From Sulfitobacter undariae (lineage in GTDB: Bacteria > Pseudomonadota > Alphaproteobacteria > Rhodobacterales > Rhodobacteraceae), in contig NZ_JACIEI010000002.1 of NCBI RefSeq assembly GCF_014196805.1, positions 394,279 to 458,278 of the forward strand: a stretch of 64,000 bases of DNA, given 5' to 3'. How positions within the stretch are numbered: position 1 is the first letter of the stretch; each line of letters begins with the position of its first letter. The notes under the pieces are model-generated. The model made no database searches, was not told the DNA's origin, and saw only the letters and a list, made by a program, of their open reading frames with translations. The translations under genes and the position numbers were made by a program. Positions 47,153 to 56,796 of the stretch are shown here, piece by piece.

Positions 47153-48505
47153 ATGCGTTTGAGCCGTTATTTCCTGCCTGTATTGAAAGAAACACCTGCG
47201 GAAGCGCAGATTGTCAGCCACCGCTATATGTTGCGTGCGGGCATGATCAAACAAAACGCGGCGGGCATCTATTCGTGGTTGCCGCTGGGTTTCAAAGTGC
47301 TGCGCAAGTTGGAAAACATTGTGCATGAAGAGCAGATGCGTGCAGGTCACGTGCCGATGCTGATGCCAACGTTGCAATCTGCCGATCTGTGGAAAGAATC
47401 AGGGCGCTTTGATGCCTATGGTCCTGAAATGCTGCGGTTCAAAGACCGTCAGGATCGCGACATGCTATATGGCCCCACCAACGAAGAAATGATCACCGAT
47501 ATTTTCCGCAGCCATGTGGGCAGCTACAAAGACCTGCCGATGACGCTGTATCATATCCAGTGGAAATTCCGTGACGAGATGCGTCCACGTTTCGGTGTGA
47601 TGCGGGGGCGTGAGTTCTTGATGAAGGACGGGTATAACTTTGACCTGACCAAAGAAGACGCGATGCACGCCTACAACCGTCACTTGGTCAGCTATCTGCG
47701 CACCTACGAGCGTATGGGATTGCACGCGATCCCGATGCGCGCGGATTCTGGCCCCATTGGCGGCGATGATACGCATGAGTTCTTGGTGCTGGCAGAAACA
47801 GGCGAGTCCGAGGTGTTCTATGACAGCGCCGTGACTGACCTGCGCTTTGGCGACCGTGAGATTGACTATGACAGCCACGCCGACTGTGCCGCCGTGATGG
47901 AAGAATTCACCAGCAAATACGCCCGCACAGATGAGACACACGAAGAGGCGCTGTTTAACGAAGTTCCAGAAGATCGCCGCCGTGTCGCGCGTGGCATTGA
48001 AGTGGGTCAAATCTTCTATTTTGGCACCAAGTATTCCGAAGCCATGGGCGCCACTGTGCAAGGGCCTGACGGCAAAGTTGTACCTGTGCATATGGGCAGC
48101 CACGGCATCGGCGTGAGCCGCCTTTTGGGTGCTATCATCGAAGCCAGCCATGACGACAAAGGCATCATCTGGCCTGAGGGTGTCACACCGTTCCATTGCG
48201 GGATTGTGAACCTCAAGCAAGGTGACGAAGAGGCAGATGCAGCCTGTCAGGCGCTGTATGACAGCCTGACCGCGCTGGGCCTTGAGCCGCTTTATGACGA
48301 TCGCAATGAACGCGCAGGCGGCAAGTTTGCGACAATGGATCTGATCGGCCTGCCTTGGCGGATCACTGTGGGGCCACGTGGTTTGAAAAACGGCGTTGTT
48401 GAATTGACCTCACGCCGCACAGGCGAAAGCGAAGAAATGACGCCAGAACTGGCGGTAGAGCGTATCGCGCAGATTTACAAAGGTCTGACTGTACGCGGCC
48501 TATAA
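47153..48505 (+). CDS. proS: prolyl-tRNA synthetase, short alphaproteobacterial form
   Basis: A 450-residue class II aminoacyl-tRNA synthetase. Motif 2 ([21 protein letters not shown], about residues 139-159) and motif 3 ([15 protein letters not shown]) are complete, with an anticodon-binding domain at the C-terminus. The editing (INS) domain of the 570-residue bacterial type is absent, as is usual in alphaproteobacteria. GAGGAG precedes the ATG at 47153. A terminator follows. Confidence 0.97.
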   Translation: MRLSRYFLPVLKETPAEAQIVSHRYMLRAGMIKQNAAGIYSWLPLGFKVLRKLENIVHEEQMRAGHVPMLMPTLQSADLWKESGRFDAYGPEMLRFKDRQDRDMLYGPTNEEMITDIFRSHVGSYKDLPMTLYHIQWKFRDEMRPRFGVMRGREFLMKDGYNFDLTKEDAMHAYNRHLVSYLRTYERMGLHAIPMRADSGPIGGDDTHEFLVLAETGESEVFYDSAVTDLRFGDREIDYDSHADCAAVMEEFTSKYARTDETHEEALFNEVPEDRRRVARGIEVGQIFYFGTKYSEAMGATVQGPDGKVVPVHMGSHGIGVSRLLGAIIEASHDDKGIIWPEGVTPFHCGIVNLKQGDEEADAACQALYDSLTALGLEPLYDDRNERAGGKFATMDLIGLPWRITVGPRGLKNGVVELTSRRTGESEEMTPELAVERIAQIYKGLTVRGL

Positions 48506-48513
48506 TCTAAATC

Positions 48514-48542
48514 GCGGCGCGGGCTGGACCTGCGCCGCTTTT
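48514..48542 (+). terminator. rho-independent terminator of proS
   Basis: GCGGCGC (48514-48520) pairs with GCGCCGC (48532-48538), extended by GG/CC after one mismatch, and is followed by TTTT. Confidence 0.75.
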
Positions 48543-48580
48543 GCGCCATTCTGTTAGGTGACCTGACAGGAGGAATGGCG

Positions 48581-49728
48581 ATGAGACTGATTTCCCTATT
48601 TGCGGTGGCCGTGATGGCCAGTGGCGCTGCTGCGCAGGGGTTTGAGCAGGGCGATAAAAATGCGCCCCAGTTCACGCCTACTTGGGCCACCCAGACGCGT
48701 GCACCTGTGATCACCAGCGGTGTCGAACTCCAGATTGAGGTTTTGGCCGAGGGGCTGGATACCCCTTGGGGCATGGCGGTGCTGCCTGACGGCGGTATTT
48801 TGGTGACCGAGCGTTCAGGCGCGCTGAGGTTGGTGCAAGCGGGTGCTGTTTCTGCACCTATCAGCGGTGTGCCAGACGTTTTGGCGCAGCGACAAGGCGG
48901 GCTACTGGATGTGGCATTGGCCGAAGATTTTGCCCAAAGCCGTGTGATTTTAAACCGATGGGGGGCGGCATGTCGGCCACTGCGGCCACGCGTGCGGTGC
49001 TCAGCGCGGATGGCACAGCCCTCACGGAGCTGCGTGACGTGTTTGTGCAAGACCCGCCGTCACCCAACGCTATGCATTTCGGTTCACGTGTGGTGCCACA
49101 CGGCGGCGTTCTCTATGTCACAACGGGAGAGCATTTCAGCACCCGCGAGCGTCAGTTTGCGCAAGATGTCGATAAAACTTACGGCAAGGTTATTCGTATC
49201 TCGCCGGAAGGTGGCGCCACAGCGGGCAACCCTTTTGGAAACGAAGTGTGGAGCCTTGGACACCGCAATGTGCAAGGCGCTGCGATCCGCCCTGATGATG
49301 GCAGTCTTTGGACATTGGAGCACGGGCCTGCGGGGGGCGATGAGTTGAACAAGATCACAGGCGGTGCGAATTACGGCTGGCCTCTGGTGAGTTACGGCGT
49401 GAACTATAGTGGCGCAGTTGTTGGCAGTGGCAAGGCGCAGGCCAAGGGGATGACCGCGCCGCGATATTACTGGGACCCTGTGATCGCGCCCGGTGGTTTT
49501 GCCTTCTATGACGGCGATAAGTTTCCCGCTTGGCGTGGCGATATACTTGCGGCTTCGCTGAACCCCGGTGGTTTGGTGCGGCTGGTGCTGGAAGGCGACA
49601 ACGTTATCGGGGAGGAGCGGTTTTTGAATGGTGAAATGCGTGTGCGCGATGTGGAGATTGACCGCGAAGGCAGGGTCCTGATCCTTGATAATACGGATGG
49701 ACGATTGCTGCGATTGACGCAAAAATAG
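48581..49728 (+). pseudogene. PQQ-dependent sugar dehydrogenase (GSDH type), frameshifted
   Basis: Two frames that together make one secreted beta-propeller of the glucose/sorbosone dehydrogenase type. The first (from ATG 48581, signal peptide MRLISLFAVAVMASGAAA) runs through LDTPWGMAVLPDG and QGGLLDVALAEDF to about 48949. The second takes over near 48952 (KPMGGGMSATAATR) and runs to the stop at 49728 with HFGSRVV, GPAGGDELN and ANYGWPLVSYG. Family proteins have a short segment of about four or five residues between the two parts. Only two bases remain, so a small deletion has shifted the frame. The ATG at 48581 has the better ribosome-binding-site spacing. A sequencing error is the alternative. 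Confidence 0.8.
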
Positions 49729-49819
49729 AGAGGCCTATTCAGCTTGTCTTGATTTCGCGCACGGGGGCGATTACCCCATAGGGATATCAAAACCTCACGT
49801 GAAACGGAGTTCCCGCGCC

Positions 49820-50314
49820 ATGATCTTACGCAGCATTGCCCTTGCGGGCGGTTTGGCCGGCGCGGCGACGACATCCCAGTTCCCTGAATTTTCGCAGCAA
49901 TATCTGCAACGTTTGGGCGGTGCAGTGGATGCTTTGGGCGAAGTCGTCGCGGATTTTGATGCTTCTGCCGCTGCATCCGATCTCAGTCGCGATGAGGCGC
50001 TGGCACAGATGCAGGGCACATCGTTTCTGGAACGGCGCGGCGCGGATATGACGCGTTCGATCAACCGCTACACGCAGTTAAGCCGCGATCTTGAGACGCT
50101 TGAGGGGCAGGGGCCGTTTATGCGCGCCTACCATGCCACCAGCTTTACCGATGGCGAAATCGCGCAGGCGGCTTGGGCGGCCTATAAACCTGCTGTGCCT
50201 ATGACTTTTGCAGGGCTCAGCTTTGCTGCTGTTGGATTCCTGTTAGGCGGCATGGCGGTGAAATTGCTGCTGGGTTTGCTGCGTATGCCATTTAGGCGGC
50301 GACAAAAGGCCTGA
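49820..50314 (+). CDS. DUF2937 membrane protein
   Basis: A 164-residue protein starting MILRSIALAGGLAGAATTSQFPEFSQQYLQRLGGAVDAL, with one N-terminal hydrophobic segment and another at about residues 125-155. The middle is a hydrophilic coiled-coil-like stretch. This matches DUF2937, a family of unknown role with the same QFPEF/QYxQRL pattern. ATG 49820 has GGAG upstream; GTG 49799 has none. It sits alone before lolC. Confidence 0.85.
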   Translation: MILRSIALAGGLAGAATTSQFPEFSQQYLQRLGGAVDALGEVVADFDASAAASDLSRDEALAQMQGTSFLERRGADMTRSINRYTQLSRDLETLEGQGPFMRAYHATSFTDGEIAQAAWAAYKPAVPMTFAGLSFAAVGFLLGGMAVKLLLGLLRMPFRRRQKA

Positions 50315-50416
50315 GGCAGGCCCGCGTGCTTGACCCCCATTGATCAAAGCACCAGTGTGCGCGAAAAGATGCTGCGCAAAAGATTACGCGCAGTGATAGC
50401 CCGAGCAAGGACCAAC

Positions 50417-51703
50417 ATGGCCTCCAAGACACCGCCTTTCGCCCCGTTTGAATGGATGATTGCATGGCGCTATCTGCGCGCCCGCCGTGCTGAGGGCGGC
50501 GTAAGCACGATGACGTGGATCAGCTTGATCGGCATTACATTAGCGGTCTTTGCGCTGATCGCCACACTTGCTGTGCGCTCTGGCTTTCGTGCCGAATTTG
50601 TGGACACTATTTTGGGCGCTAACGCCCATGTCACAGTCTATGAAATGGGGCGTATGGAGGCCAATGGCACCTTTGATCGCAGCATTCGTGACTATGACAC
50701 ACTTGCAGCAAAGATTGCCGCTGTTGAGGGTGTGACCCGTGTGGCCCCGATTGTGCGGGGGCAAGTGATGGCGACCTTTAGCGGCAATAATGCAGGCATG
50801 GAGGTCTATGGCATCAGCGCGGAAAACCTTGGCACCATCCCGCGTATCGCCAACCCGGAAACCGCCGAAGGCGACATCAGCCGCTTTGGTGATGGCATCG
50901 CCATCGGGTCGGGTATTGCCCGCACGCTGGGGGTTCAGGTGGGCGATACCATCCGTATCATTTCACCCGACGGGGTGCGGACGGCCTTTGGCACTTCGCC
51001 CCGCATCAATGCCTATGAAGTGACCTATATCTTCACCGCCGGACGGTATGACATCGACAAAACCCGCGCCTATCTGCCGCTGGCCGAGGCGCAGAGCTAT
51101 TTCAACTCTGAAGAGGCGGTCAACGAATTAGAAGTCATGGTGGCCCAGCCTGATCGCATAGATGATCTGAGCCCCGCTATCTTGGCTGCGGCAGGCGATA
51201 CCGCGTTGATCTGGACATGGAGGCAGGCGTCATCGGGCTTCCTGAGTGCCTTGGACATTGAGGATAACGTGATGTTTGTGATCCTGTCGATCCTCGTGTT
51301 GATCGCCGCGATGAACATTGTGTCGGGGTTGATCATGCTGGTCAAAAACAAGGGTCGCGATATTGGCATTTTGCGCACGATGGGCCTGTCCGAGGGATCA
51401 ATCCTGCGGGTGTTTTTCATCTGCGGCGCTTTCACAGGCATCATCGGTACGGTGATGGGAGTAATCTTGGGCTGCCTCTTTGCGCTATACGTGGATCAGA
51501 TATTTGGTCTGGTAAACTGGATGGCAGGGGGCAATGCATGGGACCCGTCGATCAGGGGTATCTACTTCCTTCCTGCCAAACTGGAGTTCGGCGATGTGAT
51601 GTCTGCCGTTGGCCTGTCGCTGGGCCTGTCCTTTATTGTCACCATCTTTCCTGCGCGGCGTGCCGCACGGATGAACCCTGTAGAGGCGCTGCGTTATGAG
51701 TGA
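50417..51703 (+). CDS. lolC: lipoprotein-releasing ABC transporter permease LolC/LolE
   Basis: A 428-residue inner-membrane protein. The N-terminal [30 protein letters not shown] (about residues 9-38) holds the first helix, followed by a large periplasmic MacB_PCD-type domain. The FtsX-like region of three helices ends in [18 protein letters not shown], the coupling motif. With LolD it releases outer-membrane lipoproteins to LolA. AAGGA lies before ATG 50417. Its end overlaps lolD by 8 bases. A single LolC/E protein with LolD suggests a homodimeric LolF-like arrangement, an inference. Confidence 0.93.
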   Translation: MASKTPPFAPFEWMIAWRYLRARRAEGGVSTMTWISLIGITLAVFALIATLAVRSGFRAEFVDTILGANAHVTVYEMGRMEANGTFDRSIRDYDTLAAKIAAVEGVTRVAPIVRGQVMATFSGNNAGMEVYGISAENLGTIPRIANPETAEGDISRFGDGIAIGSGIARTLGVQVGDTIRIISPDGVRTAFGTSPRINAYEVTYIFTAGRYDIDKTRAYLPLAEAQSYFNSEEAVNELEVMVAQPDRIDDLSPAILAAAGDTALIWTWRQASSGFLSALDIEDNVMFVILSILVLIAAMNIVSGLIMLVKNKGRDIGILRTMGLSEGSILRVFFICGAFTGIIGTVMGVILGCLFALYVDQIFGLVNWMAGGNAWDPSIRGIYFLPAKLEFGDVMSAVGLSLGLSFIVTIFPARRAARMNPVEALRYE

Positions 51704-52376
51704 TCCTGTCCTGCGCCTGTCTGGCATTACCAAAGCCTATAATCACGGCAAACCCAATGAGGTTACCGTCTTGCGGGGCATCGACCTTGAGGTGGGGCGC
51801 GGCGAAGTGGTTGCCCTTGTCGCCCCTTCTGGCGCGGGTAAGTCAACGCTGCTGCATATCGCAGGGCTGCTCGATACCCCCGATACAGGTACAGTGGCGA
51901 TCGGCGGCACCGATATGACGGGCAAACGCGACACGGCGCGCACGGCTGTGCGGCGAAGAGATGTGGGATTTATTTATCAGTTTCACCACCTGCTGCCCGA
52001 ATTCACTGCCGTAGAAAACATCATGCTGCCGCAACTGGCAAATGGCGTGACACGCACTGCCGCCAAGGCGCGTGCGCAAACGCTGCTGGGGCAAGTGGGC
52101 GTGGCGCATCGCGGTGCGCATCGCCCTGCGGAACTCTCTGGTGGGGAACAACAGCGCGTGGCCTTTTGCCGTGCGCTGGCCAATGCGCCCAAACTGCTGC
52201 TGGCGGATGAGCCTACTGGCAACCTTGATCCCGGAACCTCGGAAACCGTGTTTGCCGCGTTGATGGAATTGGTGCGCAGCACGGGCCTGTCTGCGCTGAT
52301 CGCCACTCACAATCTGGAACTGGCCGCACGGATGGACCGCCAAATCCGTCTGGACCAAGGGGCATTGACGGGATGA
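51696..52376 (+). CDS. lolD: lipoprotein-releasing ABC transporter ATPase
   Basis: A 226-residue ABC ATPase. Walker [13 protein letters not shown] (about residues 43-54), Q-loop QFHHLLPEF (the LolD-type), signature [10 protein letters not shown] (about 147-156), Walker [13 protein letters not shown] and the switch histidine ATHN are complete. It powers lipoprotein extraction with LolC. The start overlaps the lolC stop by 8 bases. Length normal. Confidence 0.95.
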   Translation: MSDPVLRLSGITKAYNHGKPNEVTVLRGIDLEVGRGEVVALVAPSGAGKSTLLHIAGLLDTPDTGTVAIGGTDMTGKRDTARTAVRRRDVGFIYQFHHLLPEFTAVENIMLPQLANGVTRTAAKARAQTLLGQVGVAHRGAHRPAELSGGEQQRVAFCRALANAPKLLLADEPTGNLDPGTSETVFAALMELVRSTGLSALIATHNLELAARMDRQIRLDQGALTG

Positions 52377-52403
52377 TCTCCAAGGGTTTCGCCCTTTAGG
52401 CGT

Positions 52404-52426
52404 TAGGCCACTACTGAAGCGGCCTA
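52404..52426. terminator. possible terminator between lolD and the convergent lipoprotein gene
   Basis: TAGGCC (52404-52409) and GGCCTA (52421-52426) form a 6-bp stem with an 11-nt loop between the convergent genes; an AAGGG/CCCTT hairpin (52382-52396) precedes it. No long T-run, so weak. Confidence 0.35.
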
Positions 52427-53107
52427 GTTACAGATCGTTTTCAAATCCACCCCGTCCCACGGCAGGCTGACATCATAGGCAGGACTGTTGGGCAGGGGCG
52501 CTACGGGCATGACCTGTTCGATCAGACTATGCAGCCGTTTGGTGCGCGCACCTTGGGGTTGCAGCGCACGACAGCAGACAAATTCCTCGACAATTGATCC
52601 CTGCTGCTCATAGCCGAAATCCAGAAACTTGCGATCCTCAATATCAAACAAATAGGGGTCGCCACCGGGGCTATGCTCGGACGCGGCTTTGAGCGGGGTG
52701 TACCCCGTCAGCTTGCGGTTTTGCCATTGCCAGACGTGGGTCAATTCATGGCTAAGCAACATCCCCGCCACCAGACCAACGCGGTCGGGGTAATCGGGCA
52801 GGTAATCCTCAAGATACCAATCTTTGTCAAACAACACCGTATTAAACAACGCCACTGCGGCGGGTTTGGTGGTGACGATCTTTTCCTCTGGCGGAAGGGG
52901 TGGAAAGATCAACTCCCGACACGTCGTGCGCGGCCGCGGCTTGCGTTTGAACGCCACCGCACGGGTCGGCGCACCGTCATGCAGCCGCACGGAGGTATAG
53001 TTGAGCGTATCGCCGTGGATGCCACGGGCAAAGGCGCGTTCCGTCTCGGTGAGAGGACGGCCACAGGCGGCGAGGAAGATGAGGGGGATCAGAAGGGTGA
53101 GGCGCAT
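52424..53107 (-). CDS. lipoprotein with an HExxH motif
   Basis: A 227-residue protein starting MRLTLLIPLIFLAACGRPLT, with lipobox LAAC and lipidated Cys16. The HELTHVWQWQ motif (about residues 120-129) is a zinc-metallopeptidase signature. A later glutamate in IVEEF could be the third ligand. I do not recognise a named family, although similar proteins exist in Rhodobacterales. ATG 53107 is chosen because it gives the lipoprotein signal; the frame is open 26 codons further. Whether it is an active peptidase is unknown. Confidence 0.7.
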   Translation of the reverse strand: MRLTLLIPLIFLAACGRPLTETERAFARGIHGDTLNYTSVRLHDGAPTRAVAFKRKPRPRTTCRELIFPPLPPEEKIVTTKPAAVALFNTVLFDKDWYLEDYLPDYPDRVGLVAGMLLSHELTHVWQWQNRKLTGYTPLKAASEHSPGGDPYLFDIEDRKFLDFGYEQQGSIVEEFVCCRALQPQGARTKRLHSLIEQVMPVAPLPNSPAYDVSLPWDGVDLKTICN

Positions 53108-53151
53108 GGGGGTATTTGTGCGTGTGCGATGGGAGAGTGCAAGAGGGAATT

Positions 53152-53215
53152 CGTAGGGTGGGTGAAACCCACGCATGTGTGCCACCTAGGGATGGTGGGT
53201 TTTACCCACCCTACG
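53152..53215. repeat. REP/MITE-like palindrome
   Basis: Near-perfect inverted repeat: arms of 20 bp (53153-53172 and 53195-53214) starting GTAGGGTGGGT and ending ACCCACCCTAC, one mismatch, 22-bp centre. GTAGGGTGGGT-type repeats are known as dispersed palindromes in many proteobacteria. I did not find a second copy in this window. It lies between two leftward genes and may form a strong RNA hairpin. Confidence 0.7.
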
Positions 53216-53301
53216 GTTGTTGGTTTACTTGGATGTCTGATCTGGCACAGTTAGGTCATTGGCTTGAGCTGCAGAATCAGGGATGTTCGGTTGCGACAGT
53301 C

Positions 53302-53856
53302 CTAGATCCGTCTGAAAAACTGGTTGCGAACAGCTTCATCAACGAAGTAAGGATTATAAGTGGCAACAACACCAAGAGATATCGGCAATACGATATCGAC
53401 GATTGCGATATTCAGTGCAGTTGCTGTGAATATCAAGCTGTTGAATTGCGTTTGTTTTCTACTTCGTTGAAAATTTAGGTCTGATTTAATAACATCTAAG
53501 TGTGCTTGAGCACTAGTTTCTGGCTCGTGTGGGCCGTACATATCCTCCTGTGCAAACGTAATTTCTCGCTTATGTATTTTTTCAAGCCTTAAAAAGTAGT
53601 TTTGAGCAAGCTTCTCAATACTACTTGGCAGTTGCCTTAATACAAAGACAATAATCAGTATCATACAGGATAGTTGTCCAACGCGAACCATCTTTTCCTG
53701 TGAGACAATAATTTCGAGATTAAGGAACAAAAGTGTATTTTCGGCGAAATCGAACGTTGCAAAAATGAGCGTGCAGCACGATATGAAAACAAGCGATCTT
53801 TTTGCTTTTTTTGCATCATCGGGGGTCAGATGTTCTGATGGCGAAAGGCTTGCCAT
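53302..53856 (-). CDS. AT-rich orphan membrane protein coupled to parE
   Basis: A 184-residue protein with three predicted membrane helices (about residues 20-38, 58-76 and 143-170) and a charged loop (about 85-135) with EKIHKREITFAQEDMY. No family is recognised. Codon use and base composition are clearly more AT-rich than the neighbours, which hints at transfer. Yet the ATG shares one base with the parE stop (TGATG), so it is translationally coupled. A TTG one codon earlier is possible. Confidence 0.6.
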   Translation of the reverse strand: MASLSPSEHLTPDDAKKAKRSLVFISCCTLIFATFDFAENTLLFLNLEIIVSQEKMVRVGQLSCMILIIVFVLRQLPSSIEKLAQNYFLRLEKIHKREITFAQEDMYGPHEPETSAQAHLDVIKSDLNFQRSRKQTQFNSLIFTATALNIAIVDIVLPISLGVVATYNPYFVDEAVRNQFFRRI

Positions 53857-55817
53857 CAAACATCCAACTCTTCAACAAACCGCGCATTCTCCTGAATATA
53901 CTGGAACCGCAACTCGGGTTTCTTCCCCATCAAACGCTCCACCAAATCAGACGTTTCGCCCGGTGTGTCCTCATCCACAGTGACGCGGATCAGTTTGCGG
54001 GTGGCGGGGTCCATTGTGGTTTCTTTCAGGTCTTTTGCGTCCATTTCGCCCAGACCCTTAAAGCGTTGCAGGTCAATTTTGCCTTTCCCGCCCAGACCTT
54101 TTTCAAGGTACATGTCTTTTTCAACATCATCCGCCACATAAACGCGCCGCGCGCCTTGGGTCAGGCGGTACAGCGGCGGGCAGGCCAGATAGAGGTGCCC
54201 TGCGTCGATCATCGGACGCATTTGGGTGTAGAAAAACGTCATCAACAGCGCCGCAATATGCGCGCCGTCCACATCCGCATCGGTCATGATGATGATCTTG
54301 TCATAGCGCAGATCATCAAGGTTGAATTTCGTGCCCATGCCCACGCCCAAGGCTTCGCACAGGTCGTTGATCTCGGAGTTGGTGTGCAGCTTGCTTGAGG
54401 CCGCACCCAGCACGTTCAAAATCTTGCCTTTCAGCGGCAGCAGCGCTTGGTTCACACGGTTGCGCGCCCCTTTGCCAGACCCCCCAGCCGAGTCGCCCTC
54501 CACGATGAACAATTCGGTGCCGATCCGGTCCTTGCTGGTGCAATCGGTCAATTTGCCGGGCAGGCGCAGCTTCTTGGTGGCGGATTTACGCGCTGTTTCC
54601 TTTTCCTGCCGCCGCTTCATGCGTTCTTCGGCACGCAGCACAAGGAAATCAAGGATAGCGCCTGCGGATTTGGTATCCGCCGCCAGCCAGTTGTCAAAGT
54701 GGTCGCGCACCGCGCCTTCGGTCATTTTCGCCGCGCTCTCGGACGATAGGCGGTCTTTGGTTTGCCCCACAAACGCAGGATCAGCGATAAAGCACGACAC
54801 CAACGCACAGCCGCCCGATATCAGGTCCTCGCGGGTGATCTGCGCGGCTTTTTTGTTGTTGCTCAACTCGCCGTAGGCTTTGATGCCTTTCAGGATCGCC
54901 GCCCAGAACCCCGCCACGTGGGTGCCGCCTTCGGGTGTGGGGACGGTGTTACAGTAAGACTGGATGAAACCGTCGCGCACAGGGGTCCAATTGATTGCCC
55001 ACTCAACCTTGCCTGCCGCGCCGAATTTCTCGCTGAACTCAACCGTGCCAGCAAAGGCCGCATCCGCATAGGTGGTGGCTTTGCCCAAGGTCTCGGAGAG
55101 GTAATCCGCCAGACCACCGGGGAAGTGGAATGTGGCCTCTTGGGGGGTGTCGCCATCAGGGATGTGGGATTTCCAGCGGATTTCGACGCCAGAGAATAGA
55201 TAGGCTTTGGATTGTACGGATTTATATAGCCGCGAGGGTTTGAAACGGTGGCTGCCAAAGATTTCCTCATCCGCGTGGAAGGTCACCGTGGTGCCGCGCC
55301 GGTTGGGGGCCGCACCGATTTTCTCAACAGGGCCAAGCGGCTTGCCGCGTGAAAACCGTTGCTCGTATAGTTCTTTGTTGCGGGCAACCTGCACAATCAT
55401 GCTGTCCGACAGCGCGTTCACCACAGACGAACCAACACCGTTCAAACCGCCAGAGGTCTGGTATGCTTTGCCCGAGAATTTGCCGCCTGCGTGTAGGGTA
55501 CACAAGATCACCTCAAGCGCGGATTTGTCTGGAAACTTGGGGTGCGGATCAATCGGAATGCCGCGCCCATTGTCGCGGATGGTGATGGAGTAATCCTCAT
55601 GCAGCTCAACCTCGATCCGGTTGGCATGTCCTGCCACCGCTTCGTCCATCGAGTTGTCGAGAACTTCGGCTACCATATGGTGCAGCGCGCGTTCATCCGT
55701 ACCGCCGATATACATGCCGGGGCGTTTGCGAACAGGTTCCAGCCCCTCCAACACCTCGATGGAAGAGGCATTGTAGTCGGACGGCTCGGGTTGGTTGCCG
55801 GAGAGAAGATCGGACAT
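53856..55817 (-). CDS. parE: DNA topoisomerase IV subunit B
   Basis: A 653-residue type IIA topoisomerase ATPase subunit. The GHKL ATP site (HHMVAEVLDNSMDEAVAGHA, about residues 46-65, and DNGRGIPI), the transducer, and the TOPRIM motif ELFIVEGDSAGGSGKGARNR with IIMTDADVDGAHI are all present. The C-terminal RFKGLGEMDAKDLKETTMDP matches ParE more than GyrB (no long insert). With ParC it separates linked chromosomes. The parC gene is not in this window. Confidence 0.95.
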   Translation of the reverse strand: MSDLLSGNQPEPSDYNASSIEVLEGLEPVRKRPGMYIGGTDERALHHMVAEVLDNSMDEAVAGHANRIEVELHEDYSITIRDNGRGIPIDPHPKFPDKSALEVILCTLHAGGKFSGKAYQTSGGLNGVGSSVVNALSDSMIVQVARNKELYEQRFSRGKPLGPVEKIGAAPNRRGTTVTFHADEEIFGSHRFKPSRLYKSVQSKAYLFSGVEIRWKSHIPDGDTPQEATFHFPGGLADYLSETLGKATTYADAAFAGTVEFSEKFGAAGKVEWAINWTPVRDGFIQSYCNTVPTPEGGTHVAGFWAAILKGIKAYGELSNNKKAAQITREDLISGGCALVSCFIADPAFVGQTKDRLSSESAAKMTEGAVRDHFDNWLAADTKSAGAILDFLVLRAEERMKRRQEKETARKSATKKLRLPGKLTDCTSKDRIGTELFIVEGDSAGGSGKGARNRVNQALLPLKGKILNVLGAASSKLHTNSEINDLCEALGVGMGTKFNLDDLRYDKIIIMTDADVDGAHIAALLMTFFYTQMRPMIDAGHLYLACPPLYRLTQGARRVYVADDVEKDMYLEKGLGGKGKIDLQRFKGLGEMDAKDLKETTMDPATRKLIRVTVDEDTPGETSDLVERLMGKKPELRFQYIQENARFVEELDV

Positions 55818-56001
55818 GGGATGCGCCTGTTGCTACTTTTGATTGGCGGCCATTTTGACAGGAGCGGGCGGCAGGGGCAATCGCCGTGATGGGCTTATCC
55901 CCAACCATTTGTGCTTTTGCGGCCGTTTGTTGCCAATTTTGCCAGCATACTCCGTGATCGCAAAGAATCCATCACGCGCGGTATTCTCCAGATTTCTCTT
56001 G

Positions 56002-56015
56002 ACCTAAAGCTAGGT
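56002..56015. promoter_or_regulatory. MerR-like dyad near a TTGACC element
   Basis: ACCTA-AAGC-TAGGT overlaps a TTGACC (about 55999-56004). Such dyads next to -35 elements occur at MerR-family promoters. No MerR gene is adjacent. Weak. Confidence 0.3.
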
Positions 56016-56104
56016 TGATCTCTCAGGTTCGTATTTGAACCGGCAATGCAGTGTTGTGTTTTACGTGTTTATCGAAAATTTGTTTTGCTCAAAGGAGCCC
56101 GCCC

Positions 56105-56701
56105 ATGCATGTTCTCACCGTTCTTGATCACCCTGATCCCGCTTCCTTTAGCGCGGCGGCAGCCCAGCGTTTCATGCAAGGGGCTCAAGCTGCGGGACAT
56201 TCTGTAGAGTTGGCAGATTTGCATGCGGAAGGGTTTGATCCGCGCTGGTCCAAGGCTGATATTGCGGGGCAGGGCAGTGGTGCGGATTTGGCGGATATCG
56301 CGGTTGAACAAGCACGGATCGCACGGGCTGATGCCATTTGTCTGGTGTTCCCGTTGTTTTGGTGGGGCATGCCTGCGATGACGAAGGGCTGGGTGGATCG
56401 CGTCTGGAATTGGGGTTGGGCCTATGACCAGTTGGATGACCCCGAGCGTTCCTTGCAAAAAACCCGTAGTGGCGTTTTGCTGATACCAGCTGGTGCGCGT
56501 TCTGACAAAATGGAGACGCAGGGATATCTGGCTGCTTTGGAAACCGCATGGACTGCGGGAACCTTTGGATTTTTCGGGTTCTCCCCGCGCAGGCTTGAGG
56601 TACTCAACGGGTCAACGGGATCTCTTGCGCGCAGAGAGGCCCTGCTAGAGCGCAGCTATCAAACGGGCTTCACCCTGCCGCCGCCGCATCCTTCAAAGTG
56701 A
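56105..56701 (+). CDS. NAD(P)H-dependent flavin oxidoreductase (flavodoxin-like)
   Basis: A 198-residue protein of the NQO1/KefF/MdaB type with a flavodoxin-like fold. MHVLTVLDHPDPASFSAAAA (residues 1-20) binds the FMN/FAD phosphate. LVFPLFWWGMPAMTKGWVDRVW (about 80-101) is the family's flavin and dimer motif. Such enzymes reduce quinones or nitro compounds by two electrons. ATG 56105 with AGGAG upstream is chosen over a frame start 18 codons earlier. A dyad resembling a MerR-type site lies about 90 bases upstream. Confidence 0.88.
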   Translation: MHVLTVLDHPDPASFSAAAAQRFMQGAQAAGHSVELADLHAEGFDPRWSKADIAGQGSGADLADIAVEQARIARADAICLVFPLFWWGMPAMTKGWVDRVWNWGWAYDQLDDPERSLQKTRSGVLLIPAGARSDKMETQGYLAALETAWTAGTFGFFGFSPRRLEVLNGSTGSLARREALLERSYQTGFTLPPPHPSK

Positions 56702-56796
56702 GCCATGGGATAGACAACAGAACTCAATTCGTGCGTTTGTTCAGCGAGGTTGCTAAGAACTGATGCAACGTTTCTCTAAATCCCAAAGGAATAATC

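Noticed and set aside
47465..48220. 251-codon antisense frame opposite proS
   Set aside because: The sense frame has all class II synthetase motifs; the antisense has none.
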